Shown: positions 48,508-58,708 of the stretch, in pieces | Layout: every line of letters begins with the position of its first letter | Position numbering within the stretch: the stretch's first letter is position 1 | DNA from: Streptomyces sp. TRM70350 | GTDB taxonomy: Bacteria; Actinomycetota; Actinomycetes; Streptomycetales; Streptomycetaceae | Length of the DNA stretch: 64,000 bases | Assembly: GCF_019219825.1 (NCBI RefSeq) | Contig: NZ_JAHUXH010000023.1 | Location: 62,001-126,000, forward strand | Direction of reading: 5' to 3' | Notes under the pieces: model-generated | Database searches by the model: none | The model's input: only the letters and a program-made list of their open reading frames with translations | What the model was told of the DNA's origin: nothing | Program-made: the position numbers and the translations under genes

Positions 48508-51155
48508 GCGGCACCTCCGATCAGGGTGAGGAAGGCGTCCTCCAGGCGGCGGTGCGGGCCGACCGAGGCGACCGGCACCTCCAGCCGGACCAGTTCGGCG
48601 ACCAGGCGGGAGGCGCTGCCGTCGGCGTCCAGCCGGACCAGCAGCCCGTCGCCGGTGAGGACGGCCGAGGCGACGCCCGGCAGGGCGGCGACCTTCTCGA
48701 CGACCGGCTCCTCCACGGGCGTACCGGTGCCGACGAGGAGGGTGTCGCCGGAGCCGACGATCTCGCCCACCGGGCCCGCCTGCACGAGCCTGCCCCGGTC
48801 CATCACCACGAGATGCGTGCAGGACTGCTCGACCTCCGACAGGAGGTGGCTGGAGACGATCACTGTGCGACCCGCGGCCGCGTACCGGATCATCACCTCG
48901 CGCATCTCGCGGATCTGGGGCGGGTCGAGGCCGTTGGTCGGCTCGTCCAGGATGAGCAGGTCCGGCAGGCCGAGCATGGCCTGGGCGATGGCGAGGCGCT
49001 GGCGCATGCCCTGCGAGTACGTGCGCACCGCGCGGGCCAGCGCGTCGCCGAGCCCGGCGATCTCCAACGCCTCGTCCAGGTGGGAGTCCTCGGCGGGGCG
49101 GCCGGTCGCCCGCCAGTACAGCTCCAGGTTCTCCCGGCCGGACAGATGCGGCAGGAAGCCCGCGCCCTCCACGAAGGCGCCGACCCGGGACAGCACGGGC
49201 GCGCCGGGGCGGATGGCGTGGCCGAAGACGCGGATCTCGCCGCCGTCCGGCTTGATCAGGCCCATCAGCATGCGCAGGGTCGTGGTCTTGCCCGCGCCGT
49301 TGGGGCCGAGCAGGCCCAGGACCTGGCCCTTCTCCACGCGGAACGACAGGTCCTGGACGGCGTACCGGTCCGCCGACTTGGCGTACCGCTTGCTCAGGCC
49401 GGTGATCTGGAGCGGGACGTCGGACAGGGCGGGGTCCGGGGCCGGCGTGGCGGTCCGGCGGCGGGCCGAGAGCAGCAGCGCCAGCGCGATCACGGCACTG
49501 GTCAGTGGCAGCCACCACACCCAGGCGGGCAGCGGCGCGGCCGCCGCCGTCACCCCGGGAGCCGTCGGCACCTTCAGGTCGCCCTTGAGGGAGACGGTGT
49601 AGGTCGCCGGGGCGAGCGGGGAGGCGTACGCCAGGTCGGTGGAGGCGAGGACGAGGCGCAGCCGGTGGCCCTTGCCGACCTCGTAGTCGATGGCGGGCAG
49701 GGTGAGCGTCACGTCCTTGCCGGACTTGGCGCCCTCGACGCGGACCGGTGTCACCAGCTGGGAGGGCAGCACCTGCTGGCGGCCGTCGGGGCCGACGTCG
49801 TACACCTTCGCGAACAGGACGGCGTCCTCGCTGCTGGACCGCACGTGGACGGTGGCCGTCGGGGAACCGGTGATGCGCAGGTCCTGGCTCAGCGGCGCCG
49901 ACTCGAACCGCGCGGACTGCCCGGGGAAGTCCAGCGAGATGCCGACCCCGAGCGCGGAGAGCTGGGCGAGGCCGCCGCCGGCGCCGAGGCCGGGCAGGGC
50001 GGAGACGGCGGGCGGCCCGGCACCGGGCGGGTTGTCGAAGGTCTGCTCGGGTCCGCTCATGCCGATGGAGCGGACTCCGCTCTCCAGGCCCGGGTACGTG
50101 TCCGCGCTCGCGCCCCGCAGCAGGGCCTCGCCGTCGGTGGAGTCGACACCTCCGGTGCGGGTGACGCGGAAGGCGGGGCCGGTGTCGGCGCCCTTGTCGC
50201 CCTTGAGGTACCGGTCGAACCACGCCGTCACGCGCTGCTGGATCCGGCTGGTCTCCAGATCGCCCCCGTCATGGCCGCCGGCGATCCAGTCGACGTCCAC
50301 GGGGGCGCCGCCCGCGCGGATGGCCCGCGCGGCCGCGTCGGCCTGGTCCAGCGGGAACAGGGAGTCCGACTGGCCCTGCACCAGCAGCGTCGGTACGTCG
50401 ATGCGGTCGCCGACGGCCGACGGCGAGCGCGCTTCGAGCAGTTCGCGTGCCTCGGTGTCGGGGGTGCCGGACTCGGCGACCCGCTCGTACATCTCGCACA
50501 GCCGCGGCTCGAAGTTGGCGCAGCCGCCGCCGGAGTTGACGAAGATGCCCGCCCACAGCTTCTTGAACACGCCGTTGGGGAAGAGGGCGTCGGCCAGGTT
50601 CCAGTAGGTGATCGACGGGGCGATGGCGTCCACGCGGTCGTCGTACCCGGCCGCCAGCAGCGAGATCGCGCCGCCGTACGAGCCGCCCGCCATGCCCACG
50701 CGGGGGTCGCCGGACCTGTCCAGCTCGACCTGCGGCTGCCGGGCCAGCCAGTCGATCAGCCGCGCCACATCGGCGACCTCGCCCTTCGGGTCGTTCAGCC
50801 CGATCTTGCCGGTGGACTCGCCGAAGCCGCGCGCCGACCAGGTGAGCACCGCGTACCCGTCGCGGGCCAGCTCCTCCGCCTGCTGCCGTACGTCGTCCTT
50901 GCTGCCGCCGAAGCCGTGCGCCAGCAGCACGGCGGGGCGGCGGCCGGTGGTCGCGGAGGTGAAGTACGAGGTGTCGAGGCGCACCCCGTCGCCCACGGTC
51001 AGCGCCCGGTCGGCGCGGCGCACCGCGGGCGCGTCGTCGTCGGCGACGGCCGTCCACGTACCGGCACCGGCGAGCACGACGACGGCGGCCGCGGCGGCGA
51101 TCAGCCGTCGCGGCCGCCGAAGCAGCCCTCGCGGTCCGGGCAGTCGAAGATCCAT
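48504..51155 (-). CDS. fusion of exported CocE/X-Pro peptidase-like hydrolase with ABC ATPase
   Basis: An 883-aa protein joining two normally separate activities. An N-terminal helix (about 18-40) leads into an alpha/beta hydrolase of the CocE/PepX type: nucleophile Ser near 155 in GGSYGGAIS, LLAHGFGGSKDD before it, and a jelly-roll domain to about 540. A second helix (WVWWLPLTSAVIALALLLSA, about 545-566) returns the chain to the cytoplasm, where an ABC ATPase follows (Walker A LLGPNGAGKTT near 618, signature YSQGMRQRL, Walker B LLILDEPTNGLDP). Topology puts the hydrolase outside and the ATPase inside. The peptidase may process what the transporter exports; this is inference. Coupled to the permease. 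Confidence 0.9.
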   Translation of the reverse strand: MDLRLPGPRGLLRRPRRLIAAAAAVVVLAGAGTWTAVADDDAPAVRRADRALTVGDGVRLDTSYFTSATTGRRPAVLLAHGFGGSKDDVRQQAEELARDGYAVLTWSARGFGESTGKIGLNDPKGEVADVARLIDWLARQPQVELDRSGDPRVGMAGGSYGGAISLLAAGYDDRVDAIAPSITYWNLADALFPNGVFKKLWAGIFVNSGGGCANFEPRLCEMYERVAESGTPDTEARELLEARSPSAVGDRIDVPTLLVQGQSDSLFPLDQADAAARAIRAGGAPVDVDWIAGGHDGGDLETSRIQQRVTAWFDRYLKGDKGADTGPAFRVTRTGGVDSTDGEALLRGASADTYPGLESGVRSIGMSGPEQTFDNPPGAGPPAVSALPGLGAGGGLAQLSALGVGISLDFPGQSARFESAPLSQDLRITGSPTATVHVRSSSEDAVLFAKVYDVGPDGRQQVLPSQLVTPVRVEGAKSGKDVTLTLPAIDYEVGKGHRLRLVLASTDLAYASPLAPATYTVSLKGDLKVPTAPGVTAAAAPLPAWVWWLPLTSAVIALALLLSARRRTATPAPDPALSDVPLQITGLSKRYAKSADRYAVQDLSFRVEKGQVLGLLGPNGAGKTTTLRMLMGLIKPDGGEIRVFGHAIRPGAPVLSRVGAFVEGAGFLPHLSGRENLELYWRATGRPAEDSHLDEALEIAGLGDALARAVRTYSQGMRQRLAIAQAMLGLPDLLILDEPTNGLDPPQIREMREVMIRYAAAGRTVIVSSHLLSEVEQSCTHLVVMDRGRLVQAGPVGEIVGSGDTLLVGTGTPVEEPVVEKVAALPGVASAVLTGDGLLVRLDADGSASRLVAELVRLEVPVASVGPHRRLEDAFLTLIGGAA

Positions 51156-51238
51156 GCGTCAACCGTACGCGGCGAACCTGTCGGCCATGGACAGCTCATG
51201 GTCGGAACCCCGGGCCCTCCCACGGGAGTACCGCGCCG

Positions 51239-51270
51239 CCCCCGCGTACCGCGCCCGCGGTACGCGGGGG
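51239..51270 (-). terminator. iol operon terminator
   Basis: A 15-bp perfect stem, CCCCCGCGTACCGCG / CGCGGTACGCGGGGG, with a 2-nt loop, 8 bp after the mmsA stop on the minus strand. Confidence 0.9.
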
Positions 51271-51278
51271 CCGCTGGG

Positions 51279-52781
<1,503 letters not shown>

Positions 52782-52795
52782 GACCAGTTACTCCT

Positions 52796-54673
52796 TCACA
52801 GATGGCGGCGTCGGGTCGAGACGTGCCGTTCGTACAGCTCACGGGCCTTCACCGCGGACGGTCGCGTCGCGGTCTCGGCCACAGGAACATCCCACCAGGC
52901 CTGCGCTTCGGGCGCGCCCGACACTGTGTCTGCCGTTTCGGTCTCGATGTAGACACATGTGGGAAGGTCGGAGGCCCGCGCCTCGGCGAGCGCCGAGCGC
53001 AGCTCGCCCACGGTGCGGGCGCGCAGCACCCGCATACCGAGGCTCTCGGCGTTGGCGGCCAGGTCCACCGGGAGCGGGGCGCCGGAGAACGTGCCGTCGC
53101 CCGCGCGGTAGCGGTAGGCGGTGCCGAAACGCTCCGCGCCGGTTTCCTCGGAGAGGCCGCCGATGGACGCGTATCCGTGGTTCTGCACCAGCAGCACCTT
53201 GATCGCGATGCCCTCCTGCACGGCGGTCACGATCTCCGTCGGCATCATCAGATACGTGCCGTCGCCGACCAGCGCCCACACCGGCCGGTCCGGGGCGGCA
53301 ATCTTCACACCGATCGCGGCCGGGATCTCGTAGCCCATGCAGGAGTAGCCGTACTCCAGGTGGTACTGGTCGAACGACCGGGCCCGCCACATCTTGTGCA
53401 GGTCACCGGGGAGCGACCCGGCCGCGTTGATGATGATGTCCGACTCGTCGGCCAGCGCGTCCAGGGCGCCCAGCACCTGCGGCTGCGTCGGGCGTACGTC
53501 CGGCTCGGTGGCCGCGTAGGCGGCGTCGACGCGCTGCTCCCAGCGCTCCTTGTCCTCGGTGTACTCCGTCCGGTACGCGTCCGGCACCCGGTGGTCGTGC
53601 AGTTCCAGGGCCTCGGTCAGCTCCTCCAGGCCGCTGCGCGCGTCCGCGATCAGGGGGGATCCGGCGAGCTTGTGGCCGTCGTAGGCGGCGATGTTGAGGT
53701 TGAGGAAACGGACGTCCGGGTTCGCGAAGAGCGTGCCGGAGGCGGTGGTGAAGTCGGTGTAGCGCGTGCCCACGCCGATCACCAGGTCGGCCGTGCGGGC
53801 CAGTTCGTCGGCGGTCGCGGTGCCGGTGTGGCCGATGCCGCCGACGTCCTGGGGGTGGTCGTACGGCAGCGAGCCCTTGCCCGCCTGGGTGGAGGCGACC
53901 GGGATGCCGGTGGCCTCGGCGAACTCGGCGAGGGCGCCCTCGGCGCGGCTGTGGTGGACGCCGCCGCCGGCGATCAGCAGTGGCCGCCGGGCGGCCCTGA
54001 TCGTGGTCACGGCCTCGGCGAGTTCGGTCGGATCGGCGCCCGGGCGGCGTACCACCCAGGTGCGTTCGGCGAAGAAGTCCTCCGGCCAGTCGTACGCCTC
54101 GGCCTGCACGTCCTGCGGCAGCGCGAGCGTGACCGCGCCCGTCTCCACCGGGTCGGTGAGCACGCGCATGGCCTGCAGCGCCGCCGGGATCAGGGCCTCC
54201 GGGCGGGTGACGCGGTCGAAGTACCGGGAGACCGGGCGCAGGCTGTCGTTGACCGACACATCGCCCGCGTACGGCACTTCGAGCTGCTGCAGGACCGGGT
54301 CGGCGGGGCGGGTGGCGAAGATGTCGCCGGGCAGCAGCAGGACCGGCAGGTGGTTGATGGTCGCGAGGGCGGCGCCGGTGACCAGGTTCGTCGCGCCGGG
54401 GCCGATGGAGGTGGTCACGGCGTGCGTGGAAAGGCGGTTGGACTGGCGGGCGTAGCCGACCGCCGCGTGCACCATGGCCTGTTCGTTGCGGCCCTGGAGG
54501 TACGGCATGACGTCCGCGTACTCGACCAGCGCCTGGCCGATTCCGGCGACGTTGCCGTGGCCGAAGATGCCCCAGGTGGCGCCGATGAGCCGCTGCCGGA
54601 TGCCGTCCCGCTCGGTGTACTGGGCGGAGAGGAAGCGTACGAGCGCCTGTGCGACCGTGAGCCTGGTGGTCAT
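52796..54673 (-). CDS. iolD: 3D-(3,5/4)-trihydroxycyclohexane-1,2-dione hydrolase IolD
   Basis: A 625-aa thiamine-diphosphate enzyme that opens the inositol ring. N-terminal part: GIFGHGNVAGIGQALVEY and QAMVHAAVGYARQ; C-terminal TPP-binding part: YSCMGYEIPAAIGVKIAAPD, ALVGDGTYLMMPTEIVTAVQ and the closing NHGYASIGGL. The ATG at 54673 overlaps the iolB stop (ATGA); the longer frame upstream is the antisense-free shadow of iolB. Cytoplasmic. Confidence 0.95.
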   Translation of the reverse strand: MTTRLTVAQALVRFLSAQYTERDGIRQRLIGATWGIFGHGNVAGIGQALVEYADVMPYLQGRNEQAMVHAAVGYARQSNRLSTHAVTTSIGPGATNLVTGAALATINHLPVLLLPGDIFATRPADPVLQQLEVPYAGDVSVNDSLRPVSRYFDRVTRPEALIPAALQAMRVLTDPVETGAVTLALPQDVQAEAYDWPEDFFAERTWVVRRPGADPTELAEAVTTIRAARRPLLIAGGGVHHSRAEGALAEFAEATGIPVASTQAGKGSLPYDHPQDVGGIGHTGTATADELARTADLVIGVGTRYTDFTTASGTLFANPDVRFLNLNIAAYDGHKLAGSPLIADARSGLEELTEALELHDHRVPDAYRTEYTEDKERWEQRVDAAYAATEPDVRPTQPQVLGALDALADESDIIINAAGSLPGDLHKMWRARSFDQYHLEYGYSCMGYEIPAAIGVKIAAPDRPVWALVGDGTYLMMPTEIVTAVQEGIAIKVLLVQNHGYASIGGLSEETGAERFGTAYRYRAGDGTFSGAPLPVDLAANAESLGMRVLRARTVGELRSALAEARASDLPTCVYIETETADTVSGAPEAQAWWDVPVAETATRPSAVKARELYERHVSTRRRHL

Positions 54674-55491
54674 CGGTAACCCCCTGTGCTTTCTACGTGG
54701 TCGGGGTGGAAGCAGATCCGCCACTCCCGGGTCCGGCCCGGTCCCGCCATGACGTTCAGGTAGTACATGTCGTGGCCGGGCTGGGCGATGGACGGCCCGT
54801 GCCAGCCGTCGGGGACGAGGACGGCGTCGCCGGTGCGGACCTCGGCGAGCACGTCGGCGCCGCCCTCGCGTGAGGGGAACACACGCTGGTAGCCGAAGCC
54901 GTTCGGGCCGTCGATCTCGAAGTAGTAGATCTCCTCCAGCTCCGACTCCTCGCCCGGCCGGTGCTCGTCGTGCTTGTGCGGCGGATACGAGGACCAGTTG
55001 CCGCCGGGGGTGATCACCTCGACGGCGATGAGCCTGTCGCACTCGAAGGCGTCGGCGGAGGCGAAGTTGCGGACGTGGCGGGTGCAGGTGCCGCTGCCGC
55101 GCCGCTCGACGGACACCTCCGGCGCGGGGCCGTAGCGGGCGGGGAGTCGTCGCTCGCACTTCGCTCCTGCCAGGGCGAAGCGGCCTCCCGCGCCGGAGGT
55201 GATCTGTGCCTGGGCGTCACGGGGCACGTACGCGAAGTCGGAGACTCCGGCGAAGACGCTTTCCCGGCCCAGCAGTTCGAACTCCACGTCGACCACTCGC
55301 ACGGTGCAGCCACCTTGCAGGGGCAGCACGATCCACTCGCTGTCCCCGGCGGTGAAGGTGTGCGTGCCGCCCGCCTCCAGCTCGACGATCCGCAGGCTGC
55401 TGTGGGTCCAGCCGGCCCGTTCGGGGTCGATGTCGAGCGCGTGGTACGCGTCGGCGGTGGTGCCCTTCGGGACGTACAACTCGTTGCTCAT
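54670..55491 (-). CDS. iolB: 5-deoxy-glucuronate isomerase IolB
   Basis: A 273-aa bicupin. Metal-binding cupin motifs are seen as SSYPPHKHDEHRPGEESELE, then YYFEI and DAVLVPDGWHGPSIAQPGHD. Converts 5-deoxy-glucuronate to 5-dehydro-2-deoxy-gluconate, the step after IolD. Coupled to iolD by a 4-bp overlap and 7 bp after the aldolase gene. Confidence 0.95.
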   Translation of the reverse strand: MSNELYVPKGTTADAYHALDIDPERAGWTHSSLRIVELEAGGTHTFTAGDSEWIVLPLQGGCTVRVVDVEFELLGRESVFAGVSDFAYVPRDAQAQITSGAGGRFALAGAKCERRLPARYGPAPEVSVERRGSGTCTRHVRNFASADAFECDRLIAVEVITPGGNWSSYPPHKHDEHRPGEESELEEIYYFEIDGPNGFGYQRVFPSREGGADVLAEVRTGDAVLVPDGWHGPSIAQPGHDMYYLNVMAGPGRTREWRICFHPDHVESTGGYR

Positions 55492-55498
55492 GCGGCCC

Positions 55499-56380
55499 TC
55501 ACAGCAGTCCTACGGCGGTGTCCACGGCGGCGGCCACATCGCCGTCCACCGGGTACAGCAGCGACCGGCCGACCACCAGGCCCCGCACGGTGGGGAGCTG
55601 GAGGGCGCCGCGCCACTTCTCGTACGCGCTGTCCTGATCCCCTCCGACATCGCCGCCGAGCAGCACGGCGGGCAGGGTCGTGGTCTCCATGACCCGGGCC
55701 ATGTCGTCGGGGTTCTCGGTGACGGGGACCTTCAGCCAGGTGTACGCCGAACTGCCGCCCAGCCCCGAGGCGATGGCGATGGACCGGGTGACGGCGTCGG
55801 CGGACAGGTCGTTGCGCAGCCGCCCGTCGGCGTCCCGGCGGCTGATGAACGGCTCGACGAAGACGGGCAGCCGGCGCGCCGCCATGTCGTCGATGGCCCG
55901 GGCGGTGGACTCCAGGGTGGTCAGGGAGCCCGGGTCGTCGTAGTCGATGCGCAGCAGCAGCTTTCCGGCGTCGAAACCAAGGCGCTCGATGTCCTCCGGG
56001 CGGTGGCCGGTGAAGCGGTCGTCGAGTTCGAAGCGGGCGCCCTGGAGGCCGCCGCGGTTCATCGAGCCCATGACGACCTTGTCGTCGAGGGCGCCGAGCA
56101 GCAGCAGGTCGTCGAGTATGTCGGCGGTGGCGAGGACGCCGTCGACGCCGGGGCGGCTGAGCGCCAGGCAGAGGCGTTCGAGCAGGTCGGCGCGGTTGGC
56201 CATGGCCATCTTGCGTTCGCCCACACCGAGCGCGCCGCGGGCCGGGTGGTCGGCGGCGACGATCATGAGGCGACCGTTCGCGCCCAGCAGCGGCCGCCGG
56301 ACCCGATGGACGGCGGCCTCGGCGATCGCCTCGGGACGGTGGGTGCGGGTGCGGACGAGGTCGGCGATGTCGACGGTCAC
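55499..56380 (-). CDS. Cgl0159-type (beta/alpha)8 aldolase of the iol operon
   Basis: A 293-aa protein of the DeoC/LacD-like Cgl0159 family: MIVAADHPARGALGVG, VDGVLATADILDDLLLLG, GKLLLRIDYDD with the probable Schiff-base or neighbouring Lys, LPVFVEPFISRRD and WLKVPVTE. Its place between iolC and iolB suggests it cleaves the phosphorylated IolC product into dihydroxyacetone phosphate and malonate semialdehyde, the role of IolJ elsewhere; no iolJ is seen. The GTG at 56380 overlaps the iolC stop (GTGA). The start ten codons into a longer frame is chosen for that coupling. Confidence 0.85.
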   Translation of the reverse strand: MTVDIADLVRTRTHRPEAIAEAAVHRVRRPLLGANGRLMIVAADHPARGALGVGERKMAMANRADLLERLCLALSRPGVDGVLATADILDDLLLLGALDDKVVMGSMNRGGLQGARFELDDRFTGHRPEDIERLGFDAGKLLLRIDYDDPGSLTTLESTARAIDDMAARRLPVFVEPFISRRDADGRLRNDLSADAVTRSIAIASGLGGSSAYTWLKVPVTENPDDMARVMETTTLPAVLLGGDVGGDQDSAYEKWRGALQLPTVRGLVVGRSLLYPVDGDVAAAVDTAVGLL

Positions 56381-57420
56381 TGGGGGGCTCCCGGGGTGTG
56401 GGCGGGGGCCGACGGGTCTGCGGAGGCTGCGGTGTCCGGTGAGGTGGGGGCCGGGTCGGCGGCTTGTGGTGGGCGTACGGCGCCTGCGCTGAGGGCCGCC
56501 TCCACCTCGGTCTGGGTGGGCATCGCGGAGGAGCACTCCAGGCGGGAGGCGACGATGGCGCCGGCGGCGTTGGCGTGCCGCATGGTCTTCTCCAGGTCCC
56601 AGCCGGCCAGCAGGCCGTGGCAGAGGGAGCCGCCGAAGGCGTCACCGGCGCCGAGGCCGTTGAGGACGTCGACCGGCAGCGGCGGGACCTCGACGGACTC
56701 GCCCGCGCTGCTGACGGCGAGGACACCCTTGGGGCCCTGCTTGACGACGGCGACGGACACTCCGGCGTCGAGGAGCGCGGCCGCCGCGGCGTGCGGTTCG
56801 CGGACGCCGGTGGCGACCTCCACCTCGTCGAGGTTGCCGACGGCGACGGTGGTGTGCCTCAGGGCCTCGGCGTAGAAGGGGCGGGCCGCGTCCGGGTCGG
56901 TCCAGAACATGGGGCGCCAGTCGAGGTCGAACACCGTGGTGCCGGACTTGTTGCGGTGGGCGAGGGCCGCGAGGGTCGCCGTACGGCTGGGCTCCTCGCT
57001 CAGGCCGGTGCCGGTGACCCAGAAGATGCTGGCCGCGCGGATGGCGTCGAGGTCCAGCTCGTGGGCGTCGATCTCCAGGTCGGGGGCCTTGGGCTGCCGG
57101 TAGAAGTACAGCGGGAAGTCGTCCGGCGGGAAGACCTCGCAGAAGGTGACCGGGGTCGGCAGTCCGGGCACGGGCGTGACCCAGCGGTCGTCGACACCGA
57201 AGCCGCGCAGCGCCTCGTGGAGATAGGTGCCGAACGGATCGTCGCCGGTGCGGGTGATCACCGCGGTACGGCGGCCCAGGCGGGCGGCGGCGACGGCGAC
57301 GTTGGTCGCGGATCCGCCGAGGAACTTGCCGAAGGACGTCACCTGTGGGAGCGGGACGCCGGTCTGCAGCGGGTAGAGGTCCACGCCGATCCGCCCCATG
57401 GTGATCAGGTCGTACGCCAT
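56377..57420 (-). CDS. iolC: 5-dehydro-2-deoxygluconokinase IolC
   Basis: A 347-aa PfkB-family kinase: MAYDLITMGRIGVDLYPLQ, GKFLGGSATNVAVAAARLG and the catalytic NGLGAGDAFGGSLCHGLLAG. Phosphorylates the product of IolB. The C-terminal 45 residues (Pro/Ala/Ser/Thr-rich, ending HTPGAPQ) are an extension beyond the fold. GAAGGG lies 8 nt before the ATG at 57420; the frame is open to 57516 without similarity. First gene of the five-gene minus-strand operon; iolG and iolE are not here. Confidence 0.93.
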   Translation of the reverse strand: MAYDLITMGRIGVDLYPLQTGVPLPQVTSFGKFLGGSATNVAVAAARLGRRTAVITRTGDDPFGTYLHEALRGFGVDDRWVTPVPGLPTPVTFCEVFPPDDFPLYFYRQPKAPDLEIDAHELDLDAIRAASIFWVTGTGLSEEPSRTATLAALAHRNKSGTTVFDLDWRPMFWTDPDAARPFYAEALRHTTVAVGNLDEVEVATGVREPHAAAAALLDAGVSVAVVKQGPKGVLAVSSAGESVEVPPLPVDVLNGLGAGDAFGGSLCHGLLAGWDLEKTMRHANAAGAIVASRLECSSAMPTQTEVEAALSAGAVRPPQAADPAPTSPDTAASADPSAPAHTPGAPQ

Positions 57421-57819
57421 CGAGATCCCTTCGCGTTCCCGGCGCGCCTTCGTCGGCGGCTCTCTGAGGGTTTCTAGTCTCCGGGCGTGAGGCCTGTCAA
57501 TAGTTTGTCCAGACATTCGGACCAGGGGAGGTAAGTGGCGGGAAGTGGCGCGGGGTGACGCGCCGACGCGCCTATGTCAACGCACCCGCCCGATCCGCCG
57601 ACGGGCGGCTTTGCTTCACCTCAGTCACAAAAGCCACCGCTCTGTCACGCATGTCCCAGGTGCGCGACCCACGTCACATCAGTTCCACAGGCACTTCCCT
57701 GTCGTCACTCTCCGTCGTTGAGCGGGCACAGGCTTGGTGATTGATCGCCAGCGCAGCGCCCGGCTCCCCCGGACGGCCGCCCCCGGCCGCCGCCGCGGCA
57801 CGCGCAGGGAGGTGCACTC
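57421..57819. promoter_or_regulatory. 399-bp divergent region with a GntR-like palindrome
   Basis: At 57506-57515, TGTC-CA-GACA forms the inverted-repeat core typical of GntR-family operators, 86 bp before iolC; AATAGT upstream and a nearby GTCC/GGAC pair add symmetry. It is a good candidate operator for an inositol-responsive repressor. The remaining sequence to the HTH gene at 57820 shows no further gene. Confidence 0.6.
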
Positions 57820-58029
57820 ATGACCGACCGAAGGCTCTGGTCGTACAAGGAGATCGCGGCGCACATCAGGGTGCAGCCGGACACCGTGCGGTCGTACCGC
57901 AAGCACGGGCTGCTGCCCCCGCCCGACCATGTGGAGGGCGGCAAGCCCTACTGGTACGCGGACACCGTCCGCGCCTGGGTCGCCTCCCGGCCCGGCAATC
58001 GCGGCCGACGCGGCCGAGAAGAGGACTGA
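57820..58029 (+). CDS. small helix-turn-helix DNA-binding protein, 69 aa
   Basis: A single MerR/AlpA-like helix-turn-helix: LWSYKEIAAHIRVQPDTVRS, then YRKHGLLPPPDHVEGGKPYW and VRAWVASRPG. No effector domain. GGGAGGTG lies 7 nt before the ATG. Such one-domain proteins act as excisionase-like or auxiliary regulators. It is divergent from iolC, but the MerR-type fold does not match a GntR-like operator, so it is probably not the iol repressor. Confidence 0.83.
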   Translation: MTDRRLWSYKEIAAHIRVQPDTVRSYRKHGLLPPPDHVEGGKPYWYADTVRAWVASRPGNRGRRGREED

Positions 58030-58089
58030 CCCGCCCGTCGGTGAAATTTCCGTTGGTGCCCCACGTGCGCGTGGGGCACAGTCGTGCGC

Positions 58090-58689
58090 ATGAGTTTCTC
58101 GGACAAGCCGGTGCTCACCGGCGTCAGGACCGTACTGCGGCCGTTCACGGAGGCCGACGCGGAGGCGATCTGGGAGATCCTGGGCGATCCCGAGGTCATC
58201 CGCTTCACCTTCGACCCGTCCACCGAACTCACCCTGCCGGGCCTGCGCTCCTGGTACGGCTCCCGGTCCGAGCAGCCCGACCGGCTCGACCTCGCCGTCA
58301 CCGACCGTGACACCGGTGAAGTCGTCGGTGAGGTCGTCCTCAACGAGTGGGACCCCCACGCCCGCAGCTGCAACTTCCGCACCCTCATCGGCCCGCGCGG
58401 CCGCGGCCGGGGCCTCGGCACGGAGGCCACCCGGCTGATCGTCGGCCACGGCTTCGAGCAACTCGGGCTGCACCGCGTCCAGTTGGAGGCCTACGGCGAC
58501 AACCACCGCGCCCTGCGCGTCTACCAGAAGGTCGGTTTCGTGGTCGAAGGCGTACGGCGGGAGTCCGCCTGGCGGGAGGGGCAGTGGGTGGACGAGGTGG
58601 TGATGGCCGTCCTCGACCGGGAGTGGGCCGCCCACCGCGGCCACGTCGAGGTCCCCCGGGACCGGGCCCGTCCACCCAGGACCGGCTGA
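58090..58689 (+). CDS. GNAT N-acetyltransferase (RimJ/RimL type)
   Basis: A 199-aa acetyltransferase: LTGVRTVLRPFTEADAEAIW at the N-terminus, FRTLIGPRGRGRGLGTEATR as the acetyl-CoA loop (R/Q-x-x-G-x-G/A), then HRVQLEAYGDNHRALRVYQK and VGFVVEGVRRES. Acetylates an unknown amine or protein N-terminus. The ATG at 58090 is used; a GTG two codons earlier is in frame. Convergent with the alcohol dehydrogenase gene, 19 bp apart. Confidence 0.9.
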   Translation: MSFSDKPVLTGVRTVLRPFTEADAEAIWEILGDPEVIRFTFDPSTELTLPGLRSWYGSRSEQPDRLDLAVTDRDTGEVVGEVVLNEWDPHARSCNFRTLIGPRGRGRGLGTEATRLIVGHGFEQLGLHRVQLEAYGDNHRALRVYQKVGFVVEGVRRESAWREGQWVDEVVMAVLDREWAAHRGHVEVPRDRARPPRTG

Positions 58690-58708
58690 GGATCTCCCGG
58701 ACTCGGCA

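Noticed and set aside
47128..49602. An 824-codon plus-strand frame
   Set aside because: Antisense to a secreted protein, permease and ATPase; composition is low-complexity Ser/Arg/Ala.
57820..58029. The small HTH protein as the iol repressor
   Set aside because: Its fold is MerR/AlpA-like and lacks an effector domain, while the candidate operator is GntR-like.
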